64,000 nucleotides of DNA from Xiphydria camelus (taxonomy: Eukaryota; Arthropoda; Insecta; Hymenoptera; Xiphydriidae), in contig OY783193.1 in NCBI GenBank assembly GCA_963678675.1, positions 14,082,208 to 14,146,207 of the forward strand, given 5' to 3'. The notes below the pieces were generated by a model. That model did not search any database and was not told the origin of the DNA. It was given only the letters and a program-made list of their open reading frames with translations. The position numbers were made by a program, and so were the translations under genes. The stretch's first letter is position 1, and every line of letters begins with the position of its first letter. Positions 43,300 through 56,259 of this stretch are shown piece after piece.

Positions 43300-46034
43300 A
43301 TCGCTACTTTGGTAAAATTTATAGGGAATATACAGTCAAAAACGTATTTGGTTAGTTCTTCACTACACTTTTTTCCCGGTATGTGAAAGTAAACGAGATC
43401 TCTTTCAATTCGGGTTAAAAAAAGAATGACGAAGCAAGAAGTGCATACAAAGGGAAGGAACAAATAACGACGAGATTTTTGGCAAAGCTGAACCTCGAAT
43501 GTTCGAAACGTCATTGAATTGGTGTGTGTGGCCGTTGGGATTATTCTTATGTTTCGTGGTGTGGAAAACAGATCTAACCAAAATAAATCATATCAGCTGG
43601 TAGTTTTATATATAATACTTTGCTCTTAACTTTTTTTTTCGAAAATCTTGCTCCGAGACACTTCAGAAATCCCTTTCATAATACTACCAATTTTATCCAC
43701 AGGATAGCGCAGTGATCGTTGCCATTTACTAACAGAGAGGGAAGCGATTCAGCCGGAGAGTGGGGGAAGCACTACCGATGGGGAAGAGGAGAAGCATTAT
43801 TTCCATTTGGTGTACCTACTTCGCTCTTCCTCAATGTACTCACCCTTACATAGCGTCCCTTCACTGTATACCATACGAGCGACAAGCTCTGTATCCAATT
43901 CACAATTAAGATATCCGGGAAGATAGCGGAAATCCCAATTTATGTACAATCGATACGAGCGAAATTAGCGAGATAATTTAGATGGGCAATCTAGATAGAT
44001 ATGCCACCCCGGCAAGGGTGAGCATGGAGCGCCTACCCTGTCGAGGTCAGGTCGATGGATTTCAGCACAGTTGCGGAAGAGGGTTTTGAAGGAGAAGGGA
44101 GGTAGTCAGGGAGGTGAGCACCTTAACCTCGTTCCGTTTTATGACACTGGGAGCTTTTTTTAAAGTATGCAAAGGAGAGAGCAAGAGGAACCTCATAAAT
44201 TTTTTAAACGGTCGCCTTAACTGGGCGCCTATATTAAATTCTTTGGAAAGGTAAGGGGGAGGGAGGAAGAAATCAGAAATTCACTTCATTGATTAGATGG
44301 ATTTTTTTGCATTGGCATTTCGAACGTATCGCAACGCGATGTCGAGTGTTTGCATCTAAAAGTCGAATCTATATGGTGTATCAGATAAATAGAATTATTT
44401 TCTGTAACATAAAATTATGACGCATAGAAATTATAATAGTTAACGATTTCAGTTCCGTGGAAATAGCTATTCCTAAAGGAAACGCGTGTTGATAATTGGA
44501 TAATGGACGTACTTCAAAGCACAATAATGATACCGTGAACAAGTATAATTATTAGATAATGTTTTATCCTAAGCCGATCAGAGGCTATTGTACTCGAACA
44601 ATAAACTCGTTTCAGTAGTAATTGCTGAGTATAGGTACCTATCGTCTGCTTTAATTGCGGGGTGACATCATGAAACAGATGCACGATAAACAATGTTTAC
44701 AGAATTTTAAAACATTCTTCAATACCTCTGATGTTTTCTAAACTTTCCTACAACCCACAATATTTTCTGACAATTTCAAATTTAACCAAACTCTCTGATT
44801 AATAGATACCGTGATAAATTCATTTACAATAATTATAATTATGTTTGTAATTTCACTAATATTCAGAGGGAACGTGTAAATTCTAATAATCGGTGAAGCT
44901 ATACTTATTATTAAAATAGTTACACCGGATAATCAGTTCACTGCGATTGCCGCTGCAATTAGTTCACGTTTCATCATCACCCGCAACAGATGTAATTGCA
45001 CGTTGAGCGTATTTTCACTGCACACCGCGCGCGCGCGCGGATATGAATTTATTACACGCTATAGGTAATTACAAACTTAAAAAGAAGAGATGATCCTATT
45101 TAAATATTCTGCAATCTCGAAATTGCGTTGACTAATCAATATTTTTTATGGAAAACCACATGTTCTTTGCACATTAATCCGAGGAACCTTATTATTTCTT
45201 TGGAACAAAATACAACGCAAACAAGAATAGCAAAATAATGTTTTTACGATATTTTAAATCGCTATAAGTCAATTTAAATAAACTGACATATACAAACCGC
45301 TGTATAACTTACAGGCCAGTGTAGCACGTTCTATATTATTAGGTACATTGAGAGAAAAAAGTAGTACAAATAGTTGAATTTACTTTAATTAGAATTAAAA
45401 TCTACTATCTACTGAAATAAGTTATTTTTATTATGAATTTTGAGGTGACGTAGATTGAAAGAAAAGGTGAGAGTATAATCAGCTATCTTACTTGATAAAA
45501 ATGATGATGAATGATTGTAGGTAAAGGGAACCATTTTTTAATACTAGTTAATATATATATATATTACTAATTATTTAGTAGCTGTAACTGCTGTTAAGTA
45601 GTTGGATGTACTATTAAGAATAGTGCAATAATTATAGTAATAAGAACCCATTTAATAGTAAATTATAAACTTGTAATTGTAAACATGTAGTAGGTACATA
45701 TATTACCATAAATAAGTGATAAATATTACTATATGAAATCAGTGAACTCAAAATACAATAGTAATTCTACCATTACAAAAAAGTTTCAAATATCGTAATT
45801 CTTACCAGGAAATCATGGTTAATATTACTATTACAGTTTTACTATAAATCTGGGTTATAACCCCTGGCAATCCATCGAAATAGTAAAAAAAAATAGTACA
45901 CTTTATTATTTTTTTCTTTCAGTTTGCGTCGGGGCGTAATCGCGCAACCCTTTGAACGCAAAGTTGGCATCTTTCTCGATGTGCTACTGTAAAATACGAT
46001 ATTAGCTCTGCTATACAAAACGGGGGTTTAAGTT
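43300..46034. other. Long stretch with no recognised gene
   Basis: A moderately GC-rich part (43700-44300) is followed by very AT-rich sequence. A short GC run lies at 45026-45040. TAGTA-like words are very dense from 45350 to 46030, which suggests an old AT-rich element starting near CATTGAGAGAAAAAAG (45348). No matching right end was found. Confidence 0.4.
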
Positions 46035-46159
46035 ACGAGGGCAGAGTAAAAAGTCCGATACTTTTTAAATTAAGCACTTTCTTTCTTATGAATTGTTCAA
46101 TCATATTTCAAGAAAGTGTTTAATTTAAAAAGTATTGGACTTTTCACTCTGCCCTCGTA
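46035..46159. mobile_element. 125-bp near-perfect palindrome
   Basis: Arms of about 50 bp begin ACGAGGGCAGAGTAAAAAGT and end with the complement. The loop is about 25 bp. A solo arm is present at 9738-9767, so this is a family, probably a miniature fold-back. Confidence 0.85.
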
Positions 46160-46835
46160 CGTGTCTGGCAATTTGATTAGTATACTTCAACAAATGCTCT
46201 CTCTCAGCATGCCGTTTAAACATGTTAATAATATACTGAGTTGAAAATGTAATTATAATTGTAAAAATTAATATTTTGTACCGTTACGAAATTCATCAAT
46301 GAGTACTACAGGATTTTGTTTAATGAAGAGTAAACTGAGAATTTAAAAATAGAGCTTAGAGAGGAAAGATTTTGACTAAGTATTACTAAAAGCAGTTTCA
46401 ACTATTTTAAATTAGTAAAATATTTGACTATTAAAATTGATTCTTATTGCTGTAATTTTTTTACTAACCTCAATAGTATATACAACTATTCGATAGTAAT
46501 TATGGTTACTAAATGAATAGCAAGATATAATATAAAAGTGGTTCCTTTAATTACAATAATTTTTACCCAGCAAGAACGTTAATTTTACCCTTGTCTTTTC
46601 TACCAATATTGGCGCACGTCATCCATTATGATTTTTTGTAATTTCATGGTACGAGTAATACCGATAACCAAGATCTAAACCAAATGGCATTGTTTACTTT
46701 TATTTCCTCGATTATCCGGAAAAAACATAAACGAGTAATGAAACCATATTGAAGCATTTGTCACTTTAACCATTAATGAAATTACTGATGTTTTTCGATC
46801 CGGTACTATCACGAAATTACAGGAAATCACTGCGG
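46160..46835. other. Unannotated AT-rich stretch
   Basis: It continues the TAGTA-rich composition; nothing else was recognised. Confidence 0.35.
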
Positions 46836-46839
46836 ATGG

Positions 46840-47440
46840 GGGCGCATACCGATACGGAACGTGCTACACTGTCCCGTAAGTTATGCAACGGTTTGTAGAA
46901 CTCCTTGACGTCGTACCTGAAAGATTTTAAATAACAACATTCTTTGTCATGGATCGTGAAGGAAACTCGACATTCCCGATTAGGCGGCAGCCATTCGGCA
47001 AACGAAGTCAGTCTAACCGGATTTAATCATTTGCCGAAGTAGAGAGCCCCGAGTAAACGGCGAACGGCGAGCGATATTGTAGAAGGGTTGCTCCACCCTC
47101 GTCGATTGACGTCGTACTTCCGTAGCGCGCGTCAGCCGAATTCCGGCACGTAGGGGGGAAGAAAGGAAGGAAGGAAGGAAGGGTGAGGGGAAAAGCGAGT
47201 AAGTTGGTACTCTCTTAGGTCGCGGAATCATATTTCAAGTCTGCAGTTCGCAAAATACATTTGCTTCTGACGGGGTCCTCTCTTCTCTCGCGCCAAGACG
47301 CGTGCTATTGGTGGTGAGGGTTGAGCTGCACGAGGAGCTGCGTTCTGCTGGGTCTCCCTTTTTGTCCTCTTTCTTAATACTGCGAGAGAAGAAGGGCGAA
47401 GGGAGAGAGACAGAGAGAGTGAGAGAGGGAGGGAGGGTAA
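46840..47440. other. CpG-rich block with GGAA and GA microsatellites
   Basis: GGAA repeats lie at 47163-47182 and a GA-rich tract at 47402-47437. Two minus-strand frames (47013-47231, 47228-47479) are low complexity and not convincing. Confidence 0.45.
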
Positions 47441-47612
47441 TTTTAATATGCTTTTATTTAAACCTTTTTTTAAATGCATGATTATGAGAATTAATATACT
47501 TCGTAATTATGAAAATGAATATATTTTTTTATGAAATTGCTCTTATAAATTTTCTATTCATAATGGAGTAGGTATATTAATTTGCATAATCATGTATTTG
47601 ATAAAATGTTTA

Positions 47613-48186
47613 TACAGGGTGTTCGGAAAAAACACCGACAGAGAAATAGGGGTGATAGGTTACGTCATTACAAGTATTTTGATATAAGGGACCTATACCC
47701 GCAAGCGCCCCCCCTTCTGGAGATATCAACTTTTCAAGTTTATAACGACCGAGGTTGATCAAAGTAGAATAATAAGAAACGTATCAAGATGGTAACGAAT
47801 ATTTAATTTTACGAGATACAAAAACAATGTACTACAGCAAATGCTCAAAATGACGGCCACCCATGTCCATGCAACATCGGAAACGATTCTGGATAGATGT
47901 GTCACTGCGCAAACTACTTGCGGAAAGGATAACCGCTTGGCTCAAGTCCTTGTACTTTTCGAAGATGATGCGGATACAAGGAGTTTTCATTTGTTTTTCA
48001 ATTGTACAGGTAGACAAAAAACTCAATATTATTCTACTTTGATCAACCTCGGTCGTTATAAACTTGAAAAGTTGATATCTCCAGAAGGGGGCGCTTGCGG
48101 GTATAGGTCCCTTATATCAAAATACTTGTAATGACGTAACCTATCACCCCTATTTCTGTGTCGGAGTTTTTTCCGAACACCCTGTA
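47613..48186 (-). mobile_element. Fold-back element keeping a transposase 3' end
   Basis: It is flanked by TA. TIR arms of about 165 bp (47613-47785 and 48022-48186) start TACAGGGTGTTCGGAAAAAA. The unique centre encodes the C-terminus of a transposase on the minus strand, so the element arose by internal deletion of an autonomous IS630/Tc1-type transposon. Confidence 0.9.
47832..48026 (-). pseudogene. Transposase C-terminal fragment
   Basis: The last residues, RFRCCMDMGGRHFEHLL followed by a stop, match the conserved end of insect IS630/mariner-like transposases (a GGHFEHLL-type ending). The N-terminal part of this frame does not resemble the family, and the catalytic residues are absent. 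Confidence 0.75.
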
Positions 48187-48885
48187 TACAATTGTATTAA
48201 ATTTAATAAAATTTTTTTACAGTGTAGGTATATAACAAATAAATTCCACTTTTCCTATGTCACGAAAATTATAGAAACAACCTTCTTGTTCGATATTACA
48301 TTCAATCTTAACAAAAATTGTTGTAGATAAGATTCCAAAAGAACGTAAAATCGGCACACGTGATATATGCTTTATGTATCGAGAGAAATATTTAGGTAAG
48401 GGGTGCGAAAATAGTGCTTCTATATAGAGGCCGTCATTATATCTCCTAATCGTACATTGTAAGAAAAATTTCTTTTAAAATATATAATGTAGGTATATTA
48501 TAATGCTTGTACTTATTTACTTCTGCTACACAACTTTTTTTTTTAATTCGGGTGGATGCTTTTTGTATTTGTATTTGTATAATTGTTTGTAAAGTTTTCA
48601 TCCAATACGTGTAACGATGATATTTAATACACTTCCTTGTGATATTTGCCGAACTTTATACATGGTTATACTAAATGGAATACAAATTTCATATATTAAT
48701 TTTCATATTGAGATGTATTGTATAAAATCTCCTTATGCACAATTATGTTAAGTTTGATGTACATTATTTTGTTCTAAGATTGAGCGTTGTTTCGAATATC
48801 ACGTACAGTTAATTCAATACGGTAACATACGCTGAAAGCATATTTAGGGGATATAAGCGAGAGTATATAGATTTCACTGTATTAT
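48187..48885. other. Unannotated AT-rich stretch
   Basis: No repeat relation, TIR or supported frame. Confidence 0.4.
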
Positions 48886-48889
48886 GCGC

Positions 48890-49800
48890 CTCGGAGAAAC
48901 AACGCGCCACCACGCGATTACACCATCGCGTCTCGTCGAGCGGAAAAAAGCGATCACGGGAAGGAGCAGCCATTCCATCTCGCCTCAGGCCCTCGTATAA
49001 TGAATTCCCTTTCGCGACGAGTCCTCCTCGCCACGGCAGAAAGAGGGAACGTCAGTCGGCGCTTCCGACAATCTCCATCCCTCACCCCCGGATCGATTAT
49101 CTCAAAAGCCGAGAGATCATCGGTGCACCTGTCCGCCTACATGTATTCGCGTTCTTCTCACGATGCGCGCGCGACTTCTACTAATCTTATAAAAGTCACC
49201 TGCAGCGGAGGAGGATAGAGAGTGAGAGGGAGAGGGAGAGAGAGAGAGAAGGCATCCACGAGCGCGAGTGGACGTATATAAACGTTATTTCCAGCGAGAG
49301 CATGACAAATGGCTGGAACCCGCGCGACTCGCTGCAGCCGCGAGATCTCTCACTTTTGACACCGCGCGATTAATCGGCATGGGGATGGAGAGAAGGAGAG
49401 GGAGACGCGATGTGTCGCCGTAATTTTGAAAACTGTACCTCCGAATTGGAAATTCTAGCGCAGGGATACGAGCGGCAGTTTCCTTCTATAGGTATGTACC
49501 TATGTGCAACGAGCACGCGAGACGCGTGTTAGATTGCTGCAGTCGATCGATCGACTCGACGAGAATGCTTCATCCCCCCCCGTGTCACCGATCTGGCGAT
49601 AGTCCCTCGTTAATATATATAGGCGGGGATTTAACCACGCGGGACTGTAAGAGAAATGTCTGTCGCGCCTCTGTGAAGTGGGCGGGTCATTTTCACTTGT
49701 CGATATGCGAAGGTACTTTACAGCGGGAGCGCGATAAGGTCGTGCGTGTTAAAAGGCCCTGTTTTACATCTTCTCTGCTCTTTAAACGGATTTAGCGGAA
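48890..49800. other. CpG-rich block with GA tract
   Basis: GC-rich and CpG-dense, with a GA tract at 49217-49250. Open frames 49000-49218 and 49502-49795 show no domain. A host regulatory region is possible. Confidence 0.4.
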
Positions 49801-51089
49801 TATTAAGCTGATTTCTTGTTTTAAATATGCGCGGCAACGGAGATTTCAGCGGCATTCTTGTAGCTAAGAATATCAGCTACTACTATTTCGCTGATTGACA
49901 GTAACCTTGGTTGATGTTGTTTAGTTATCAACCCAACATAGAAAAAAGGGATTAGTAAAAAATTATGGGAAAGCCTATGAATGTTTACAGTTATTCCAGT
50001 AACAGGACTCTCAGGGTGAAACACTGAAATTTTCAATAGACCACAGTGTACTTGTTACAATTTGTGATAGAATAAGCATCAGTTTATACTGTTACGACGA
50101 CTGATGAGGATCACCTTCTACATGTTCCATGCATCCTATGAGATTTCATCATAGACAGCTGATACTCGCTATCACCTAGAATTCAGATTGCTCGTATGTC
50201 TTCAATAGTCTCTTTTGAGTTGCCAGACTTGACGGATATTTTACGTGTTTTTTGTTACATTGTTGTGCCTGTTTCTTTGAATAAAGAATCTCTGTGTTCC
50301 TTTTTCATGATCGTGGTTCTCGCGTCCCACTGCCGTAACAATACCTTAAAATTTACCAGTCTCCCGTTAATATATCGTACATCCAGTTCAATACCGCCAT
50401 AAGTATAAATTATATAATTGTGAGTAAGAAGGAAATAAAACAATGCAGTTGTATAATTCGTCGCATAATTAATTAACTCTTAGAGGTATCTATTTGAAAT
50501 TTTGATAAAATATGCTTACATGTTGCGGATACATAATAGTAATATATAAAAAATATAAGTTTTGAGTTAAAATTAAAATTTTGCAGTTATGGCGTATTGA
50601 ACTGGATATACGATATGTCGGGTAAACTAATGTTACTGTTAAGAGAGCTGTAAAAAGTACGCTGCGTCTATTACAAAATTCAATAATTCACCTCGAGGAG
50701 CCCTGTTAGTGGGATATAATGTAGAAATTACTAATCCTTTTTCTCCGTGATTTGAGAACTCGATATTTTTCGAAAATTTCGTTGTTCTAAACAGATTATC
50801 TAGAGAGGAATTAGAGACCGCATTCCTTACGGCAATAGGATTGGATCTCTCTGATTTGACATTCATATCGAATCAAACTAGACGACGCACATGCTAATCC
50901 AGGCCGTACGAATACCTACATTACATGTGTGTGCGCACTATATACGTCACATCATCAACTACCATATTAGATATATGCACGTGCTTCAATCGTAATTATC
51001 GGCTTACTCATGAGTCACGAGGCATGAGATATAGCGCGGTATTAATAATTGTCGTGGTTCAAAACCCGAGAGGTAAAGTAATAAAGACC
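49801..51089. other. Unannotated stretch left of the LINE
   Basis: Nothing coding was recognised. The right edge (51050-51089) leads into the GA-rich target site of the LINE. Confidence 0.4.
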
Positions 51090-51109
51090 GAGAAAGAGAG
51101 ACAGAGAGA
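51090..51109. repeat. LINE target-site duplication, left copy
   Basis: GAGAAAGAGAGACAGAGAGA recurs exactly at 55648-55667 on the other side of the LINE. GA-rich DNA makes chance similarity possible, but the exact 20-base match with its interruptions supports a true duplication. Confidence 0.65.
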
Positions 51110-51410
51110 AAGACTGACTAACTGACTGATAAAAAGTTTATTGCTCAGGGTTGAACAAAAATTGAGTCCGGAGACACAGCGAACAAGCATAAAAGTAGAT
51201 TGTACAAGCAATTGGTAAGGTAAATAGTTAAGCGAGCTTGGTCTGTCCTAGGCGAGAAAAGTGGCACAAGCGATAATAAATTAACAAGCAAAGTGAGCAT
51301 GTAGAGATCAGATCAGGCAGCTAAGGTATACAAGTAGTATATAAAAGTTAGCTCTCTGCTGTCACTCCGAGTGGTGGGGCCGAATCAGTTAGTGCGCATC
51401 TCCTCGGTGG

Positions 51411-54213
51411 TTAGCCATATTGCTTTGATTTGGCCTTGAAGCTGGGCAGACTGGTAGTCTCCACTAACTCATGGGGGAGAGAATTCCAGAGATATGGGGC
51501 AGCTACAGCGAAGGCTGATTTCAACGTTTCAGTTCGATAGGCTGGTACAACGAGGGTTAAGCTGTGTGCGACTCTGCTTATCGGTCTTATGGCGAGGGTA
51601 TTGAGGAGATCAGCTAAGTACTCAGGTAGCCTCTTGTAGATAGCGTTATGGGTGAGAGTATGTAGTTGCTGTTTTCTACGGCTACTGACACTTAGCCAGC
51701 CAAGCTCTTTCCTGTACGAGCTAATAGAGACATCACGAGGAAGTCCATATACATAGCGGACGCCTTTATTGAGAAGACGTTGCAGCTTTAAATCCATCAC
51801 AGCTCCAGCTCCGTTTATGACAGCAGCGCAGTAGTTAATGTGTGGCAAGGCCAGGGCCATGAACAGGGATTTCCGAAGGTGAAAGTCAGTGTACGGTCTC
51901 AGTTGCTGAAGTTGGTAGTAAACCCTGTTGGTACTCGACGTGATGCGTCTCGCGTGCTCTTTAAAGGAAAGCTTGGAGTCAAGAGTGACACCAAGGTTTT
52001 TTGCACTGGATACAAGCGGAATATTGATCCCACCATGACCTAGTGGAGGAAGTGGTCTTGAATGGTGTTAATGAATTGGTTGTTACCCACGACCATGGCC
52101 TTGGTTTTACTAACATTAAGCTGAAGTAGGTTGACGCGAGCCTAGTGTTGGATGTTGCCAAAATGTCCTCATTCAATTTCTCAATGCAAGAATCAATTTA
52201 ATTTGGTGCACAACTCAGGTAGATTTGCGAGTCATCCGCATAAAGTAGACGTTTAGCACTTTTGATGACAGAGCCAATATCATTAATAAAAAGCGAGAAA
52301 AGCAGAGGCCCCAAGACGGATCCTTGGGGTACCCCGGTGTTGGTATCCTCCCAGGTGGTGAGTGAGCCATCTAAGCTTTTGATGGCTTGTTTTCTACCTG
52401 TGAGGTATGACTTGATCTAGAGTAATGTTCTCTCCGAGAGCCCAAGATGTTGTAGTTTGATTAGGAGCAGGTCGTGGGAGACAGTATCGAAGGCCTTGGT
52501 AAAATCGAAAAGAACGAGCACTGTGACTTGCCTACGATCGTTGTTGTTTTTGACACCATTGATAAGTTTAACCAGTGCTGTTTGCGTACTGTGCCCCTGG
52601 CGGAAGCCATATTGAAATAAGTCGAGGAGAGAGTGCCGAGTAATGTAGGTAGTGATTTGATCCGAGATAATTTTTTCAAAGATTTTACTCATTAAAGGCA
52701 GGAGAGCGATGGACCTGTATTCATTGGCTGTGCGTGGTAACGGAATTTTGTTGACTGGTATAATGATAGATTTTTTCCAGGCAGCAGGGAAGTTGCAATC
52801 TCGGATTGATCGGTTGAAGAACTCTACACAGAAGGCCGTGATACCGTTGAATACACCATTTATAAGTTTCAGGTTGATCCCGTCAACTCCTTGGGCGTTT
52901 GAGCGGATTAGCTTTAAGGTTTTGGTAACGTCATACATGCTGATGGGTGAGAACTCGAGTTTTGGTCGATTAAGTTCTGCTATTGGCCGATCAGGCTCCA
53001 CCATTCCAGTTATGGGTGCTGGGCCGGTCCTGGAGATGTTCACAAAGTGCAGATTTATTGCTTCTGGTGAGACAGTAAGCGGAGGTGAGCTCCCAGGTCT
53101 GATGAGCCCGAGATTGCGCAATTCATTCTATGTTGCAACTGATGAGAGGCCTTGGAGTCGTGTTTTGTAGTACGAGGTTCTCGCATTCTCAAGTTGACTG
53201 CGCCATAAATCACGTTGACGCCTGTATTCGAGTAGGTCATATTTAGAACGGTTCCGTCTCCAGCGCCGGTATATGTTGCGCATAGATTTCTCACTGCTTC
53301 TCAGGTCGTTGGTTAGCCATGGAGCATGTTTGGTATCATTGACTCTAATGCGATCGATTGGCGCAACTTGGTCAACAGCAGTAAAAAATGTATCATAGAA
53401 ATTGTCCAGAGCAATGTTCGTTGAGTGTGCATCGTCCACTAGAATTTTCCAGTCAATAGCAGCTAGCGTTTCATCGGCTACAGAGATGTTATTAAGTTTT
53501 CTGGTGTGAATGTACCTGGCTTCAGGTTGAATCTCGTGTATGGCGATTTTGACGAAAATTAGGTGATGACCAGCGCCAAGCGGAGTATGTGCTTTGCCAT
53601 AGCCCAGACCAGCATCCGACTCATCAGTTATATAGAGGTCAAGCTAAGTTGACGAGTTTTCAGTGACGTGAGTGAAGCCATGGTTAACCAGACAGAGTGA
53701 GTTGTCCTTCAAGAGAGACCTGATATATTGGGCATCGACATTATCCGGAAGTTGATCAGCATTGAAGTCACCTAGTATTAGCTTGTGGCTGTAGCCCTCC
53801 ATTTCTCCCGCAAGCTCTAATCCAAGGTCACAAGGGGCAGTGAAAGGTGCATGAGGCAGTCTGTAGACTACGGCAGCAAAGATTGGTGGAGATTGTGACC
53901 CCATGATCTCACACATGATGAACTAAGGGATTCCAGGCTTGCTTGACCAGGTGGAGTCGGACATTGAGATTATTTTGGTTGATAGGGATTCGTGTACGTA
54001 AAGGCCGACCCCGCCACCATTAGTATTCCGATCGTTTCGTTGGAATATATAACCAGGAATAGCTACAGTGACTGACAGAATGGAGCTGGACATCCAGGTT
54101 TCAGTTACAGTGATGATGTGATAATCCGAGCTGGTCGCAAGATGCGACTTCAGAGCATCAAGGTGTGAACGAAGCGAATTTGTCTTTAAGCAGCACACAC
54201 ACACATGTCCGTA
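51411..54213 (-). pseudogene. LINE ORF2: endonuclease-reverse transcriptase
   Basis: Domains run in order on the minus strand. The AP-type endonuclease comes first: SLRSHLDALKSHL, VTETWM, GGGVGLYV near 54180-54000, then LILGDFNADQLP near 53770. A linker follows with APWLTNDLR (53440-53150). The reverse transcriptase (53120-52200) has [61 protein letters not shown] and catalytic YADDSQIY (near 52230-52250). The C-terminal region (51860-51411) has PYLWNSLPHEL and ends in TAA. The enzyme nicks target DNA and copies LINE RNA. Several frame changes and a stop shortly after YADD inactivate it. Confidence 0.9.
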
Positions 54214-54323
54214 ATTTACTTACTTTGTCTCGGTGTAGGGTGGAACTAGATTGTTTGTTCAGTCCTGAGCTTGATTGTTAATTTGTATGTTGTCCATAGA
54301 GGTTGACAAGCTTTTGTATGTCA

Positions 54324-55275
54324 TCAGGGAATATGATGGTGTGTATCAGACCACCATTCGCCTTCTTGGCCATAATTGACCACGCAGAGCTCCAGACATA
54401 TCTGAACCCAGCCTGCCTGTGTGAGTGTGGATTTTACCTGGTTTAGTAGCCGATAAATGTGCCCAGGAAGCATCTGATTTATGTTGATGGTTGAGTCGCC
54501 AGTCAGTACAGGGGGGGGGGGGGGGGGCAAGATCGCCTTGATTAGCAAGAGAGTCTCTTAGTTGTGAATATTTTAAGACGCCATGCTTACGCTTGGCCGA
54601 GATGATTTTGCTCACTATTCCAGCATTTTTACAGATGAATGCAAACGGTATTTTTGATTACGTGCCAGATCCAGAGTTAGTATTGGTGATGGTGGAGTCA
54701 GCTGATTGCGGCTCACAAAGGAGCCTTGTGGAGCAGATATCATCTACAGCCAGCTCCAGTTTGAGCAGGCTGAGGATCTCTCTGAGGAGCGTGTGAATTG
54801 ACTCATTTGACAGTCATTGTGTAGGGGCCCCAGTTATAACGAGCTCAGTTTTGGTCATTTGTTTCGATAAGACACGATGGGTGTGCATCGTGCTGGCATT
54901 AGCGGCAGCTGTTAGTAGATCAAGAGAAGGCAGACTTGCTGAGGGTCCAGCACAAATCCAGAGTTAGAACTCGGAGCTGAAAGGGCATCGAAACGAGCCT
55001 CAAATTTCCTTAGTTCATGTCTGATATCAGCGTTCTCTTGCCGCAGATCAGCGGTCTCAACCTTTAGCGAGTTGATCTCCCCACAGACAGCGTCCAGTTT
55101 ACCATCAATTGAGGGCAGTCTAGCACTTACAATTCCCTCAGCCTGTTGACGGCCTCGAGAATTGTGGAGTAGGGATACTCTCTGTCTGCTTTGATTGTGG
55201 TCCTATAGGTTCACTAGGTACCGCCTTGTTCCTGCTCGAGGATCTAGTCGAAGCTTTATCGGATTTATCATCCAT
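54324..55275 (-). pseudogene. LINE ORF1: coiled-coil RNA-binding type protein
   Basis: From an ATG at 55275 the minus strand reads MDDKSDKASTRSSSRNK. After a frame change comes a heptad-rich stretch (INSLKVETADLRQENADI, LRKFEARFDAL) that looks like a coiled coil. A later conserved block reads FICKNAGIVSKIISAKRKHG near 54640-54580. LINE ORF1 products form RNA-bound trimers. A run of 17 G (C on the coding strand) at 54511-54527 and other frame changes disrupt it. Confidence 0.75.
54511..54527. repeat. Poly-G run (17)
   Basis: An uninterrupted run of 17 G inside the ORF1 remnant, poly-Pro on the coding strand. Its length may be uncertain in the assembly. Confidence 0.9.
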
Positions 55276-55647
55276 AGTTTAGGGATACGTAGTATCGCTG
55301 TAGTTGAGTTGAGCAGTGTTAGATGGCGCTTGGATCGCGAGGTGTTAGAGCACTCAGTTACCGACTGTCAAGGGCCACCGTGGCGTTCCAAAAACTAACG
55401 GTAGAGGCGTTCCAAAGTGGCAGTAGAAGCGTTTCAAAAGCTAACCTCAATCCAATGTCGATCGATGGGAAAAACCATATCAGGAGTCATACACCGCCTC
55501 CCAAGCCAAATCAACTCAGACAGGATACCATTTGTAATAAGGAGCATGCAATGGAACTGCAACAAAAGTGCCTGTGGGCCCGCAAGAGCAGAAAAAACTG
55601 ATACAAGCAAGAGCGAAAACTAGTACGTGTAGTCCTACTCACAGAGA

Positions 55648-55652
55648 GAGAA

Positions 55653-55725
<73 letters not shown>
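55648..55725. repeat. LINE target-site duplication and long GA microsatellite
   Basis: 55648-55667 repeats 51090-51109 exactly, and an almost pure GA run continues to 55725. The LINE therefore inserted into, or beside, a microsatellite. Confidence 0.8.
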
Positions 55726-55728
<3 letters not shown>

Positions 55729-55729
<1 letters not shown>

Positions 55730-56164
55730 TTGTGAATCGATAGATATAAATGTTAGAACCTTTCAGTAATAAATTTTGTGCCGATTCTCTCTATCTATAC
55801 CTATATTAATTTTATATTTTTCATACCAGGTGGTGAATCATCACAATAATTTAACTGAAAGATTCTAAACTGAGATAACTGACTGGTGCCAAAAAATGTT
55901 TTCTTCAATCAAAAACATGATGTAATTCAAGAGCCAAGTTGGTATTATTTTCGTGCAAGAAAATATTTGACAAGCTCGTGTAATTGTTTTTTTTTTCACG
56001 CAGAAAGAATTTCTTGTTCCAATGAAGATACTCTTGAATCAAGAATATATATTTTTCGTTCAAAAATTTGCATTCTTAAAAACTTGTTGAAGAACTTGAT
56101 CACACGTTCTTGATTCAAGACATATTTTTTAACAGCCTAACATTTATATCCATCGATTTACAAA
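55729..56164. mobile_element. TIR element, 436 bp
   Basis: The left end, TTTGTGAATCGATAGATATA followed by AATGTTAG, and the right end (56137-56164) are inverted copies with two differences. The interior is AT-rich and contains TTCTTGATTCAAGA-like partial palindromes. It is non-coding. Confidence 0.75.
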
Positions 56165-56259
56165 ATTTGATTTAAATCGTTTTGTTAATTTTATTATTCA
56201 GCTTTTTGAGATTCAACTGTAATGCAATATTCCCAACCGAAACGAGCTAAAACACCTTG

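Larger units (their letters stand above)
51110..55647 (-). mobile_element. Near full-length CR1/Jockey-like LINE, inactivated
   Basis: The element is about 4.5 kb on the minus strand: 5' UTR (55647-55276), ORF1 remnant, then ORF2 with endonuclease and reverse transcriptase. A 3' end has AATAAA (51140-51145) and a TCAG-type tetranucleotide tail. It sits within a GA microsatellite. Frameshifts and stops in both ORFs mean it cannot move on its own. The clade is inferred from endonuclease and RT motifs and from the PYLWNSLP-type C-terminus. Confidence 0.9.

Noticed and set aside
52709..53170. 153-codon plus-strand ORF
   Set aside because: It is the antisense shadow of the LINE reverse transcriptase.
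55417..55623. Plus-strand peptide with MQWNCNKS resembling a LINE ORF2 start
   Set aside because: It lies in the 5' UTR of a minus-strand LINE, is isolated, and no endonuclease sequence follows.
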